Shown here piece by piece: positions 1-9,682 of a stretch of 64,000 nucleotides of DNA. Where the stretch lies: positions 1 through 64,000 of the forward strand of contig NZ_BAABFL010000112.1 in NCBI RefSeq assembly GCF_039540975.1. The letters are read 5' to 3'. Each line of letters opens with the position of its first letter. The stretch's first letter is position 1. The position numbers and the translations under genes are program-made. Under the pieces are notes generated by a model. The model did not search any database, had not been told where the DNA came from, and saw nothing but the letters and a program-made list of their open reading frames with translations. The DNA is from Kistimonas scapharcae. GTDB taxonomy: Bacteria > Pseudomonadota > Gammaproteobacteria > Pseudomonadales > Endozoicomonadaceae.

Positions 1-375
1 TTTGCCTGAAGAGCACAGGGGACGCTCTCTTCATTCAATTTAGCCTTACTTCTTCAGATCGTTAAGCGGGAGTTAAGGTCTATAAAGCTGCCGTTGAAAA
101 TAAGATCAATATCTGAAACCAGTCATTATGGAAGCAATATAGTCATGAAAATCGCGCCAACAACCTTGGTAGCGCAACTACAACAGTTAAAGGTTATTCA
201 CTCCACTTAGGCACAGGTAAGACAGGCTTTTACTTTTTAACACCTACTTGCGTTTTCCTAGACGGGATTCAAACCACTCAGATAGCAGCGAAAACACCCC
301 AAAAACGCTTATTTATATCCATGATTTCTTGAGCAGAAATCTCGAAAGCTGTTGTCACCACCGTGGCTAACCCTA
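1..375. other. No recognised gene; AT-rich flank
   Basis: I see no gene here. A stretch of about 71 codons is open on the + strand from 117 to 332 but has no good start or ribosome site, and I recognise nothing in its translation. The base composition is AT-rich like the FkbM gene that follows and unlike the core genes from 1.9 kb onward, so this may be remnant accessory DNA. Confidence 0.4.
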
Positions 376-1299
376 TTAGAAGCAGCTCTGGACATCTTGG
401 ATATCAGCTAGAGACACATTACTCAAAAGATCCTGCTTACTGTGTGGCATTGCAATAATGAAATGATAAAAGCGATCTTCAAAAACCTCTCTCTGTTTTA
501 CACAAATACGCTTTCCAAAGATGTCTTGCATAAGTAATTTCAGAAATATAGCAACCTTACTCCTACCAAAGGAAAAATTCTCTTCTAAAATAAAAAAACT
601 GTAACCATACGTACGAAGTAGATCAATAACTTCGCTGCTACCTTCACGAACACAAGCCTCTTCGAACAATATAATAGGTTTATGATGCTCAATCGTGCGC
701 TTTGCTCCCTGCAAGACCCTCAATTCGTGACCCTCTACGTCTATTTTCATAAGTTCTATCTGAGAGGATTGATCACTTAGAACCTCATCCAAGGATTCAA
801 CATGAATACTGATAAAGGAAGTCCCATCTATGCTTAAATCTTCTCCAGTGATCCTTGAAGCTCCCCAGTTTGTTTTATCTATCTTAAAGTTTAGAGTATC
901 TTTTTTATCACTAAGGCCAACCTTTTTTGTCTCAATATTAGATATATGCTCTGTATTAATATCCAACAACCTGTATGTTTTCGGATTCGGTTCAAAAGCA
1001 ATCACCTTCGAAAAAAACCTTGAAAAATAAATAGCGTGATTCCCAATATTTGCACCAACATCGAGAGCTGTAGAGTGACGTTTTGCATTCAACCCAAGGA
1101 TTTTCGACAGCGCTTCAAGTTCATCAACCTCATATAAACCATCAACATTTATTTTGTGCGATATTGCATCATAGGAAAACCCAACCATCGTTGGGTGGCG
1201 AACACTATTCTTCTTTGACAAATACCTTAAAAAATAGTACACAAATTGACGAATCAACCTGTTTCTTTTTGAAGACTGTATTTCATTTTTTCTTTTCAT
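376..1299 (-). CDS. FkbM-family SAM-dependent methyltransferase
   Basis: This is probably an O-methyltransferase acting on a surface glycan, lipid or other small acceptor. The family fold is visible: a SAM-binding glycine motif DVGANIGNHA near residue 80, the acidic strand-2 end in VIAFEPNP, and the FkbM signature ELMKIDVEGHELRVLQGA followed by KPIILFEEA. The basic N-terminus (MKRKN...) is about 35 residues long and has no signal peptide. I chose the ATG at 1299 because a G-rich run precedes it; an in-frame ATG lies at 1326, with a run of eight Gs between the two. The gene is isolated, AT-rich and has no operon partner, which fits horizontal acquisition. FkbM membership is fairly sure; the substrate is unknown. 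Confidence 0.85.
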   Translation of the reverse strand: MKRKNEIQSSKRNRLIRQFVYYFLRYLSKKNSVRHPTMVGFSYDAISHKINVDGLYEVDELEALSKILGLNAKRHSTALDVGANIGNHAIYFSRFFSKVIAFEPNPKTYRLLDINTEHISNIETKKVGLSDKKDTLNFKIDKTNWGASRITGEDLSIDGTSFISIHVESLDEVLSDQSSQIELMKIDVEGHELRVLQGAKRTIEHHKPIILFEEACVREGSSEVIDLLRTYGYSFFILEENFSFGRSKVAIFLKLLMQDIFGKRICVKQREVFEDRFYHFIIAMPHSKQDLLSNVSLADIQDVQSCF

Positions 1300-1300
1300 A

Positions 1301-1308
1301 CCCCCCCC
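1301..1308 (-). repeat. G8 homopolymer at the start of the FkbM methyltransferase gene
   Basis: Eight consecutive Gs on the coding strand lie one base before the ATG at 1299 and inside the reading frame opened by the ATG at 1326. Length change here would alter the spacing of the ribosome site for the inner start, or shift the frame from the outer start. Confidence 0.6.
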
Positions 1309-1326
1309 GAACTTACAGCTCAGCAT

Positions 1327-1912
1327 TTATACTAGTATTAGAGGGGATTTTTGATTACGCCAGCCACCACTAAAACATTCCTATTCTATAATCGTATTTT
1401 AAGCCTACAAGCATCATAAGCTATGTGAAATTTATTGGATATTAGTGTCTTTCGGCAACCTCTCTTTTATATCATCTGCTCATCCAAACCAAACCAGCAC
1501 TAGTACACTGAGATTTCTGGTCTGAAAGAATCCCCAATATGTATTTAATCTGTAAATATTCAGCAACACATGAAGATCACTGACTTACGCTGCATGAGCA
1601 CGACGGCATCAACTGCACTACTCTTTGGCAGATTTCGCCGTGAGCTATGCAGAACTAGAAGATAAAAAAATGTTTGGATCATAGCTCGAATCAGGCCATC
1701 AGGATCATGTACCTGACAGACATTTCCACACCACTTAGTGCAGATAAGCTATCCAGCCGACTCTTCACAACACATTGGGAGAAGAGCCAGCCTGAACAGC
1801 AGATGATACGATTAGCGCTTTTCTGTAGTTCGAAGGAATCAATAAAACGTCACATTCCTCTGACCAGAATTTGTTAAACCTTGTACCTGCTAAACGGATG
1901 GAAAATTAACCG
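1327..1912. other. 586-base AT-rich stretch without a convincing gene
   Basis: The only open frame of note (about 67 codons, + strand, 1674-1877) has no ribosome site and no recognisable translation. I see no tRNA, no strong terminator and no clear insertion-sequence end. Confidence 0.4.
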
Positions 1913-2914
1913 TTAGATTTCCTGCAAATTGACCACGACACGGCCAACCTGTTTTCCCTTGAAAATGCTTTCAATATATTCCGGCAGTTCTGCCAGACAC
2001 ACTTCCGTGGTCATTTTTTCCAACCCATCCGGCTGCCACTGACCCGCTAATAATTGCCAAATAGCCTCTTTTTTCTCCCGCGACAACTCAACGGAGTCCA
2101 CACCAAGAAGATTGACCCCACGGAGGATAAAAGGGAACACCGTTGCCTGAAAACTGGGAGATGAGACCAGACCACAACAGGCAACACTGCCCCCGTATTT
2201 CAACGACTTGATGATATTGAACAAAATATCTCCACCGACGGTATCGACAGCTCCCGCCCATGATTCCGGCAACAAGGGACGCTCCGATCCGTCAGCGATG
2301 GTTTCACGGTCAATCACCTTACTGGCACCCAGTTCTGTCAGATAGTCAGCCCGTTCCAATTTACCGGTACTGGCTGCCACAGAGAAACCCAGCCTGGCAA
2401 GAATCGCCACACTCAGGCTACCAACGCCACCGGTTGCACCACTGACAAAGACATCACCCTGATCAGGGGCCAGCCCCATCTGCAGCAGTTTTTCTACACA
2501 GAGTGCCGCTGTGAGGCCCGCCGTGCCAAAAATCATACTGTCGCGCAGTGACAAGGGTTCCGGGCACAGAATCACCCAATCACCCGGCACCCGGATATAA
2601 CCACCAAAGCCACCTGGCGTATTCATTCCAAGGTCATATCCCGTAACAATCACCCGATCACCGGGCTGGAAACGGTTGTCACTGGACTGCTTAACAATAC
2701 CTGCCGCATCAATACCGGGTGTGTGGGGGTATTGACGGGTAACTGCTTTGTTCCCTTTCGCTGACAGGGCATCCTTGAAATTCAGGGATGAATACTGCAC
2801 CTGCACCAGTACATCCCCTGCAGGCAAGGCATCAACCTTACGATCGATCAACGACAGGGAATAGATGCTTTCATTCGCTTTTTTGTCAACCCACAGGGCC
2901 TTGAACGTTGTCAT
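1913..2914 (-). CDS. acuI: Acrylyl-CoA reductase / quinone oxidoreductase (YhdH/AcuI family)
   Basis: This 333-residue protein belongs to the medium-chain dehydrogenase superfamily, YhdH/AcuI branch, which reduces acryloyl-CoA to propionyl-CoA with NADPH. The sequence shows the zinc-free N-terminal domain with YSSLNFKDAL near residue 41, PHTPGIDAAG near 63, a Rossmann nucleotide site SGATGGVGS at 158-166, and the C-terminal WQ..GLEKMTTEV segment typical of YhdH. Length equals the family norm. AcuI detoxifies the acryloyl-CoA made when marine bacteria degrade DMSP, but no DMSP lyase is in this window, so that role is inferred. The gene ends before an AT-rich gap and lies just downstream of sohB on the same strand. 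Confidence 0.88.
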   Translation of the reverse strand: MTTFKALWVDKKANESIYSLSLIDRKVDALPAGDVLVQVQYSSLNFKDALSAKGNKAVTRQYPHTPGIDAAGIVKQSSDNRFQPGDRVIVTGYDLGMNTPGGFGGYIRVPGDWVILCPEPLSLRDSMIFGTAGLTAALCVEKLLQMGLAPDQGDVFVSGATGGVGSLSVAILARLGFSVAASTGKLERADYLTELGASKVIDRETIADGSERPLLPESWAGAVDTVGGDILFNIIKSLKYGGSVACCGLVSSPSFQATVFPFILRGVNLLGVDSVELSREKKEAIWQLLAGQWQPDGLEKMTTEVCLAELPEYIESIFKGKQVGRVVVNLQEI

Positions 2915-2941
2915 TACACATTTACCTACACAAATGCGGCG

Positions 2942-3976
2942 CTATGAAAAAAAACGGCTTGCGGTCAAGCGATCCCACCAGGAAAGCACGGTTTGTTCCA
3001 ACGCCTGCTGCGCACTGAAACCGAATTTTTCCGGCAGGGACTTTTTCTGGCTCCAGGTCACCTGGTACACCTGGCTGCCCGTGTTAACCGCATCACAGAT
3101 ATATTCATCACTGGTCTTCAGCTCGTCGACCAGTTGTCGCTCCAGCGCCCGTTTGCCGTACCAGATTTCACCGGTTGCGGCTTCCTCAATATTCACCATT
3201 GGACGCTGTTCAACCACATACTCCTTGAACAGTACATGGGTATCTTCCAGATCCTGGATAAACTTTTCTCGTCCCTTATCAGTATTCTCACCCATTACGG
3301 TGAGCGTGCGTTTAAATTCGCCAGCCGTGTGCAGCTCAACATCAACATTGTGTTTTTTCAGTAGCCGGTGAATATTAGGCAACTGCGCCATCACACCAAT
3401 GGAGCCCAATACCGCAAATGGCGCGGCCAGTATTCGATCCGCCAGGCAGGCCATCATATAGCCACCACTGGCAGCAACCTTGTCGACCGCTATCGTTAAT
3501 GGAATGCCCCGCTGCTTGATGCGCTCCAGCTGGGACGACGCCAGTCCATAGGCATGTACCATACCGCCAGTACTTTCCAGTCTTACCAGCACTTCATCCT
3601 CCTGACGGGCAAGGCTCAACACCGCCGTAATTTCCTGGCGAAAGTACGTTACTGCAGATGCCCGGATATCACCATGAAAATCCAGTACATACAGGCGTTT
3701 TTCAGAGGTTTCCGCTCCCTGTTTTTTACGTGCTTTTTCCTCTTTTTTCAGTGCCTTGTGTTGCTGTTTTAACACCTGCTTATCAAGGACAGCTTCTTCC
3801 AGCGCCGTTTTCATATCCTTGATATCATCATTGAGATGCCGAATATCCAGATGCCCTTTTCCTTCTTTACGACCTTTCTGACCCAGTGAGGCTACCGCAC
3901 CGATGATCAACAGAATACTACCTACCAGAATGACCGCCTTGGCCAGAAACAATCCAAGTTCAGCAAGAAACTCCAA
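2942..3976 (-). CDS. sohB: Inner-membrane serine peptidase SohB
   Basis: SohB is a signal-peptide-peptidase A homologue of the inner membrane, family S49. The 344-residue protein has one N-terminal membrane segment (about residues 10-32), a charged coiled-coil-like linker (about 45-95, rich in Lys/Glu), then the ClpP-like protease fold. The catalytic serine is Ser170 in KVAASGGYMMACLAD and the general-base lysine is Lys222 in GEFKRTLTVMGENT. It is close to the E. coli SohB length. It probably degrades leftover signal peptides or misfolded periplasmic segments. The start ATG is followed directly by the hydrophobic helix, which supports it. It may share a transcript with the downstream acuI-like gene (27-base gap). 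Confidence 0.92.
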   Translation of the reverse strand: MEFLAELGLFLAKAVILVGSILLIIGAVASLGQKGRKEGKGHLDIRHLNDDIKDMKTALEEAVLDKQVLKQQHKALKKEEKARKKQGAETSEKRLYVLDFHGDIRASAVTYFRQEITAVLSLARQEDEVLVRLESTGGMVHAYGLASSQLERIKQRGIPLTIAVDKVAASGGYMMACLADRILAAPFAVLGSIGVMAQLPNIHRLLKKHNVDVELHTAGEFKRTLTVMGENTDKGREKFIQDLEDTHVLFKEYVVEQRPMVNIEEAATGEIWYGKRALERQLVDELKTSDEYICDAVNTGSQVYQVTWSQKKSLPEKFGFSAQQALEQTVLSWWDRLTASRFFS

Positions 3977-4139
3977 TGCATATCTCCTGAGTCAATAATG
4001 AGATCACACCTATAAATTGCCAATAGGATAAACCATAGCCCCGCGCTACCGAAATGCTTTTGGCATGCCATTCTGCAATCACCACCAAAGTGGCGTGCTA
4101 TTCACCTATTCCAGATTCAAACAAGTGTATGATTTTTTA

Positions 4140-4168
4140 TTGACACCCTCGGTGAATACCAATAACCT
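4140..4168 (+). promoter_or_regulatory. Possible sigma-70 promoter of the SCP2 gene
   Basis: A perfect -35 hexamer TTGACA (4140-4145) is followed after 17 bases by TAACCT (4163-4168), a weak -10. It lies 69 bases before the SCP2 start. The -10 match is poor, so confidence is low. Confidence 0.35.
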
Positions 4169-4237
4169 CATCGCAGCCTATCATCTTGGGTTACTATTTT
4201 TTACGCATCACAGCAGAAAGCAATAAGGGACATGACA

Positions 4238-4552
4238 ATGGCCACTATCACTGAAGTATTCGAGCAGATGAAAGACAAGTTCAATTCCGATGCTGCGGCC
4301 GGTCTTGACCTTGTATTCCAGTTTGACATTGAAGATGGCGACACCTATCACCTGCTGATCAAGGACGGTGGCCTTGAGATTATTGAAGGTGCAAACGACG
4401 ACCCCAACGTCACACTGATCATGGACACCGAAACCATGATCGGCATCATGACCGGCGAAGTAGACGGCATGCAGGCGTTCATGATGGGCAAACTGCGCGC
4501 TGAAGGCGACATGATGCTGGCGACTAAGCTGAGCGAACTGTTCCCTAACTAA
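4238..4552 (+). CDS. SCP2 sterol-binding domain protein (small, single domain)
   Basis: This 104-residue protein is a stand-alone SCP2 lipid-carrier domain. Visible hallmarks are a helical N-terminus (ATITEVFEQMKDKFNSDAA), the beta core with DGGLEIIEGANDDPNVTLIMD, and the closing MGKLRAEGDMMLATKLSELF helix that lines the lipid tunnel. Such proteins bind fatty acyl-CoA or other hydrophobic ligands in bacteria. I chose ATG 4238 over 4232 because AAGGGA (4225-4230) sits 7 bases before 4238 but only 1 base before 4232. It stands alone between two oppositely oriented genes and is followed by a clear hairpin. A more divergent SCP2 protein is encoded at 56396. Confidence 0.9.
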   Translation: MATITEVFEQMKDKFNSDAAAGLDLVFQFDIEDGDTYHLLIKDGGLEIIEGANDDPNVTLIMDTETMIGIMTGEVDGMQAFMMGKLRAEGDMMLATKLSELFPN

Positions 4553-4573
4553 GCACTGCGGAACAGCCTCATC

Positions 4574-4599
4574 AAGGTAACCTGATTCCAGGTTACCTT
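4574..4599. terminator. Perfect 11-bp hairpin between convergent genes
   Basis: AAGGTAACCTG and its exact inverse CAGGTTACCTT enclose the loop ATTC. It lies between the SCP2 gene (+) and the membrane-protein gene (-), so it may serve both. No long T run is present. Confidence 0.6.
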
Positions 4600-4631
4600 G
4601 CATTCCAAATCCCTTTCTCACCGCTTCGGCA

Positions 4632-5306
<675 letters not shown>

Positions 5307-5457
5307 GGTATTGTCTATCCCCGCTCACGTTTTCCTGAAATACCAGCCCCACCGTCCAAGCTCAGCTTGTCGATACACCCTTGTCCACTATCGTTTCTGA
5401 GGGCTGAAGTAAAATGTTGGCATCCTGTTAAGGCACATAATCTATCATGAGATCACA

Positions 5458-6234
5458 ATGCTAGAACTTTCAATGGACCCGGGACTCTTTGCTGTTTTAT
5501 CCATGGTCGCCTTTCTTGCCGGATTTGTAGATGCTATCGCAGGCGGTGGTGGTCTTCTCATGATACCGGCACTGCTCTCGGTCGGCATCCCTCCTCATAT
5601 CAGCCTGGGTACCAACAAATTGTCAGCCAGCTTTGGCAGCTTCATGGCCTCTCTCACCTTCTACCGAAAGGGCATCTTTCGCCCCCGGTACTGGATACTG
5701 GCGGCATGTGCCACTGCAATCGGTGCAACCATGGGTACATTCAGTGTCGACCTGGTGACTACAGAGTGGCTCAACCGACTGCTCCCCCTGGCCGTTTTCG
5801 CCAATGGCGTTTATATGCTACTGCATAAATCCGACAAAAAGGATGATGCGGTCGAAAAAAACACAATCCAACCCAACCGCATCATACAGTCTTTACAGGG
5901 ACTGATTATTGGTTTCTATGACGGATTTGCGGGCCCTGGCACCGGTTCATTCTGGGCCGTCAGCAACATGAGTTTCCACCGGTTGAACTTGCTCATTGCG
6001 TCAGGTGCGGCTCGCGCAATGAATTTTATCAGCAATATTATTTCACTGCTGACCTTTGCCTGGCTGGGTCACGTGAACTGGATGCTGGGTATCGGTCTGG
6101 GTATATCACTCATGCTCGGCTCCCTACTGGGTGCGCATTCGGCCGTTCGACTAGGCAGCCGCTTCATCAAGCCCGTATTTATTCTCGTTGTTCTAGCGAT
6201 ATCCATTCATCTGGTCATAAAACACTGGTTCTAG
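5458..6234 (+). CDS. TSUP-family (TauE/SafE, YfcA-like) membrane permease
   Basis: This 258-residue integral membrane protein of the sulfite/sulfonate exporter superfamily (TSUP) has about eight helices in two repeats. Each repeat begins with a conserved glycine-rich motif: AFLAGFVDAIAGGGGLLMIPALL (about residues 18-40) in the first and IGFYDGFAGPGTGSFW (about 150-165) in the second. The SVGIPPHISLGTNKLSASFGS segment is the typical loop after helix 2. It is closest in feel to YfcA. Substrates of this family include sulfite, sulfoacetate and other organosulfur anions; the one here cannot be read from sequence. It is a single gene closed by the hairpin at 6276. Confidence 0.88.
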   Translation: MLELSMDPGLFAVLSMVAFLAGFVDAIAGGGGLLMIPALLSVGIPPHISLGTNKLSASFGSFMASLTFYRKGIFRPRYWILAACATAIGATMGTFSVDLVTTEWLNRLLPLAVFANGVYMLLHKSDKKDDAVEKNTIQPNRIIQSLQGLIIGFYDGFAGPGTGSFWAVSNMSFHRLNLLIASGAARAMNFISNIISLLTFAWLGHVNWMLGIGLGISLMLGSLLGAHSAVRLGSRFIKPVFILVVLAISIHLVIKHWF

Positions 6235-6275
6235 CCAATTTTCTTTTTATTCTATACAGCAAGCAATCATGCTGC

Positions 6276-6300
6276 GAATGGAGAGTCAGACTCTCCATTC
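6276..6300. terminator. Perfect 11-bp hairpin between convergent genes
   Basis: GAATGGAGAGT and ACTCTCCATTC enclose a 3-base loop between the TSUP gene (+) and nudC (-). There is no T run on either side, so termination efficiency is uncertain. Confidence 0.55.
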
Positions 6301-6310
6301 CAGCCATCGC

Positions 6311-7192
6311 CTATGAAACAGGCTTTATTTTGGCAATGTACGTTTCAATTAACTGCCGGGAAAGTGTAAACCTCGGGGGCAACTCTGGTAACTGATCAAT
6401 ATGAAACCAGTCACCTGCCTCCAGTTCATCCCTATCCAGCACAAGATCACCCGATTCAAACTCGGCGTGGTAGCCCAGCATGAGATTATGGGCAAAGGGC
6501 CAAGGCTGGCTGGCAATATAACGGATATTTTTTACCCTGACACCTGATTCTTCATACACCTCACGAGCCAGCGCCTGTTCGACGGTTTCACCTGGCTCCA
6601 CGAATCCTGCCAACAGCGTAAACATGCCCGGCTTGTGACGTGGGGAGCGAGCCAGCAAAATCTCATTCCCTTTACTCACCAGCACAATGACACAGGGGGA
6701 AACCGGCGGATAATAATGCGCCTGACACTGACTACAAGCTTTGTAACGCTCTTCTGAAATGGCTACCAGTGTTCCGCCACAGGCGGCACAGTATTGCGTT
6801 TTTCGCCCCCAGCCCAGTAATGAAGCAGCCATTGCCAGAGGTTCAGCATCTGACTCAGCCGCCAGACCCATGGCACTGCGCAGATCTTCAGGTTGAAGAT
6901 CAGGTGCTGCACCTGCAATCTCAACAGCATGAAAAACAGCCTGGGAATCACTTCCCAAAACATAGTGTTGCACGATAGTTTCTTGAGAAAAAGCGCTCGG
7001 CACGCCCTGCGTACCGCATGACCAGTACATAGCACCCTGTTCATTCAGCAGCAGTTCTCTGCCTGAAAACACAATGGCATATTCAGGCTTACCCGCATCC
7101 TTAACGGTCAACTGACGGCGATCCAGAGACTCCGATGCAATGCGGGAGGTTAATTCAGGCGGCAACGTGATACCCCAGTTCATCAAGCGCAT
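6311..7192 (-). CDS. nudC: NAD(H) pyrophosphatase / RNA deNADding hydrolase NudC
   Basis: NudC hydrolyses NAD(H) to NMN(H) and AMP and removes NAD caps from RNA. This 293-residue protein has the usual variable N-terminal domain, a four-cysteine zinc site (CAAC...CSQC, about residues 135-155), and the Nudix box GFVEPGETVEQALAREVYEESG (about 196-218). It is followed by the NudC-specific SQPWPFAHNLMLGY; the usual form is SQPWPFPxS, so two positions differ. Its start codon lies inside the 3' end of fimL (38-base overlap), and an alternative ATG at 7183 also overlaps. The order crotonase-fimL-nudC matches P. aeruginosa as I recall it. Translational coupling to fimL is likely. Confidence 0.93.
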   Translation of the reverse strand: MRLMNWGITLPPELTSRIASESLDRRQLTVKDAGKPEYAIVFSGRELLLNEQGAMYWSCGTQGVPSAFSQETIVQHYVLGSDSQAVFHAVEIAGAAPDLQPEDLRSAMGLAAESDAEPLAMAASLLGWGRKTQYCAACGGTLVAISEERYKACSQCQAHYYPPVSPCVIVLVSKGNEILLARSPRHKPGMFTLLAGFVEPGETVEQALAREVYEESGVRVKNIRYIASQPWPFAHNLMLGYHAEFESGDLVLDRDELEAGDWFHIDQLPELPPRFTLSRQLIETYIAKIKPVS

Positions 7193-8843
7193 TTTCTGCC
7201 AACTTCAGTGCATCAACCGGCGTCGTCGCCGGAATATCCAGGGATTCCAGGTAGAACTCCAGACTGGATAGCACATCAGCAAACACTTCCATGACCCGAT
7301 CAGACGGGATGGATTCCTGCTCCATAATATGCTCCCTGATAAACCGGGCACAATACTGCAGAATATCGGAACAACGATCTTCACCCAGAAAATAGAGTCC
7401 ACCGGCAATGGCTGAGAGCGAACGCGGCAAACTTTCCAGATGAATTTTGTCATAGTCTGACTCAAGGTAGGCGGTCACGGCACGCTTAGAGAGTGTAATA
7501 CCCGCTACCGCTTCAGACTGGACAACACTACTGGCTTCCTGCAAGTGACGTTTGGTGACATGACTCTCCTCACGGGGCTTTTCCGCGCCCTGTGCCTCGA
7601 CAGATGCTCTACCTGGTCCGGCACTCAACGCACTGACCATGGTTTCCACATACAGCACCGCCTCAGCAACAGAATCCAGCTCTTCAGGAGTGCCGACAGC
7701 ACCAACATCATGCCATTGCCGGACCAGTGGCTGTTGTCGTTGCAGTGTATTAGCCGCCGAATGCAGTCCGGTCATGGACAACGTTTTCCCCAGACGGACA
7801 ATATGATTCTGTAGCTCGCCAAAATCCGGATCCTGACCAGCACCGCGTTCCAGCAGATCCAACGTATCCTTGACTGTCGCCAGCTCTTCGCTCAACGCCT
7901 CAGACAGTGACTGGAACACGCCGTTATCCGGCCCGGACATCACCTGCCGGGCATTGCCCAGAGAAACATCGTTGAAAGGAAGCGCCGTAATCTTGTAACG
8001 ATCTCGAACCCCCTGCGCCAACTCGCTGTCGCTATCAGCCAAAGCCAGCAGATATAACAACTCTTTCTGGTGCAACCTGGGAATATCAAGAACATGTTGA
8101 CCCGCATTCAGTTGCAATCGTCGAATCTGCTGATCCAGACGAGAAAACAGAATCCTCCGGTTTGGTGTTAAAGCCATCTCAACATCCGCAATGGCCTCCA
8201 GGCAAGCAGCGGCGACCAGAAACAATTCCGTAATCGTTTCTTTCTGTGACAGCCGATGTAAATGCAGCATACTTCGCTGCATCAACTTAACACCGGCATA
8301 GGGCTTTTCCTGAGACATCATGCCCAACAGCCCCATCTGATACATCTGCCTCAGACGACGTATAGGCGATTTATTGCTCTCAAGTGGTTTTACGAGAGGC
8401 TCTGATGCTTCAGTTTTCACATCCAGCCGAACGGTAAAAAACCAGCTTTCGGGCAACGCGGCTTCCCCCCGGGCTTTCCTGACCCGGTTGATCTCTGGCA
8501 GCAACAGTTCAGGCAATTCATCACGCTGAGTTACAACATAATTCAGGTAACGCTCCAGAATAAACAAACCACGCCCCAGGCAATCGAGACGGTCATCGGT
8601 TACCGTCATGCTGCCCGGTGTCAGCGCCAGGGCCAGTTCTGTGAGTTCTATAACCAGAAGCTCTGCACCATTGAGTTCAATCAGCGTCAGGATACCGCCG
8701 ATCTGCTGCAGGTCATCAATACACGCCTGCAACGATGCCCCCTGATCCGGTGCCTCAGCAAAGTGCTCCAGGGATTGAACAGCGTGCTGGAGCGTAGCGT
8801 CTAACTCGTCACGCAGGGGGTGCAGTGCATTGACTCCCGCCAT
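7155..8843 (-). CDS. fimL: Scaffold protein FimL (type IV pilus / cAMP signalling)
   Basis: FimL resembles the N-terminal part of the ChpA/PilL chemosensory kinase and links FimV with the Chp system to raise cAMP and twitching motility. The 562-residue protein has no membrane segment. It contains degenerate Hpt-like helical bundles: one at residues 1-110 with LRDELDATLQHAVQSL, and others near 290-380 and 440-550. None has the phosphorylatable HxxKG motif, which fits a non-kinase scaffold. I identify it from ChpA-like N-terminal text, size and neighbours (crotonase upstream, nudC downstream, nhaB nearby). ATG 8843 is chosen because AAGGAG lies 7 bases upstream; an ATG at 8873 would overlap the crotonase gene. 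Confidence 0.82.
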   Translation of the reverse strand: MAGVNALHPLRDELDATLQHAVQSLEHFAEAPDQGASLQACIDDLQQIGGILTLIELNGAELLVIELTELALALTPGSMTVTDDRLDCLGRGLFILERYLNYVVTQRDELPELLLPEINRVRKARGEAALPESWFFTVRLDVKTEASEPLVKPLESNKSPIRRLRQMYQMGLLGMMSQEKPYAGVKLMQRSMLHLHRLSQKETITELFLVAAACLEAIADVEMALTPNRRILFSRLDQQIRRLQLNAGQHVLDIPRLHQKELLYLLALADSDSELAQGVRDRYKITALPFNDVSLGNARQVMSGPDNGVFQSLSEALSEELATVKDTLDLLERGAGQDPDFGELQNHIVRLGKTLSMTGLHSAANTLQRQQPLVRQWHDVGAVGTPEELDSVAEAVLYVETMVSALSAGPGRASVEAQGAEKPREESHVTKRHLQEASSVVQSEAVAGITLSKRAVTAYLESDYDKIHLESLPRSLSAIAGGLYFLGEDRCSDILQYCARFIREHIMEQESIPSDRVMEVFADVLSSLEFYLESLDIPATTPVDALKLAENALDELGYHVAA

Positions 8844-8869
8844 GGGGTTACTCCTTGTCGTCGTAGGCC

Positions 8870-9682
8870 TCAATCATCAAAGACAGGGGTTTGTTTGGAC
8901 ATCTGCGCCATGATGGCCCTCTTGAGGTCGTCCGATTGCAGCATGGCGGCATTCCAGGAGGCCACATAATTCAACCCTTCCTCAACCGAATGGTCACGGG
9001 CATAAATCAGCATTTCCTTGGTACCCTGCACGGCAATGGGGGACTTGGCCGCAATAAGCTGGGCTTTCTCCAGTACGGCGTCAACGAGACTGCCGTGATC
9101 CGGATACACCGCATTCACCAAGCCTGCCCTGTCGGCCTCATCGCTGTCCATCACACGGCCGGTGTAGGCCAGTTCACGCATCAGGCCATCACTGATGATA
9201 TAGGGAAGCCGTTGCAAGGTACCGACATCTGCCGCCATGCCAATGTCCACTTCCTTGATGCAAAAACGGGCGTCTTCTGTGCAATAACGGATATCGCAGG
9301 CTGCGACCAGGTCAATGCCACCACCATAACAACACCCCTGTATTGCCGCCAACACCGGTTTACTGCAGTGTTCGATTGCATTCAGTGCGCCCTGAAGCTC
9401 GATGATTTTACGTCGCAACAGACGCGCATTCCGCCCGACCTCCTTACTTAGCGAAGCACCAAGACCGGCCATCATGGCCAGGTCAATTCCGGAACTGAAA
9501 TGCTTGCCATTGGCACTGAAAACCACCGCTCGAACAGAGGGGTCGGTATCAGCCCAGTCAAAAATAGCGTGAATTTCCCGCCAGACGTCTTCACTCATGG
9601 CATTCGCCTTATCAGGACGGTTCAGCCTGACATGCGCCACCTTGCCAATTTGTTCCACCTCGAAGGTTTTATAGTCGGACAT
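8870..9682 (-). CDS. Crotonase-family dienoyl-CoA isomerase (ECH1-like)
   Basis: This 270-residue enoyl-CoA hydratase/isomerase family member most resembles delta(3,5)-delta(2,4)-dienoyl-CoA isomerase, an auxiliary enzyme of unsaturated fatty acid beta-oxidation. The oxyanion-hole segments are NGKHFSSGIDL (about residue 50) and IQGCCYGGGIDLVAACDIRY (about 113-132). The stretch KEVDIGMAADVGTLQRLP (about 140-157) holds the Glu and Asp that are catalytic in the mammalian enzyme, and SPIAVQGTKEMLIYARDHSVEEGL is likewise ECH1-like. I take ATG 9682 (MSDYKTF) rather than 9727, as family members start there. Its stop lies 26 bases before fimL, implying a crotonase-fimL-nudC transcript. Confidence 0.88.
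   Translation of the reverse strand: MSDYKTFEVEQIGKVAHVRLNRPDKANAMSEDVWREIHAIFDWADTDPSVRAVVFSANGKHFSSGIDLAMMAGLGASLSKEVGRNARLLRRKIIELQGALNAIEHCSKPVLAAIQGCCYGGGIDLVAACDIRYCTEDARFCIKEVDIGMAADVGTLQRLPYIISDGLMRELAYTGRVMDSDEADRAGLVNAVYPDHGSLVDAVLEKAQLIAAKSPIAVQGTKEMLIYARDHSVEEGLNYVASWNAAMLQSDDLKRAIMAQMSKQTPVFDD

Noticed and set aside
117..332. 71-codon open stretch on the + strand
   Set aside because: No start codon with a ribosome site and no recognisable translation; such lengths are expected by chance in AT-rich DNA.
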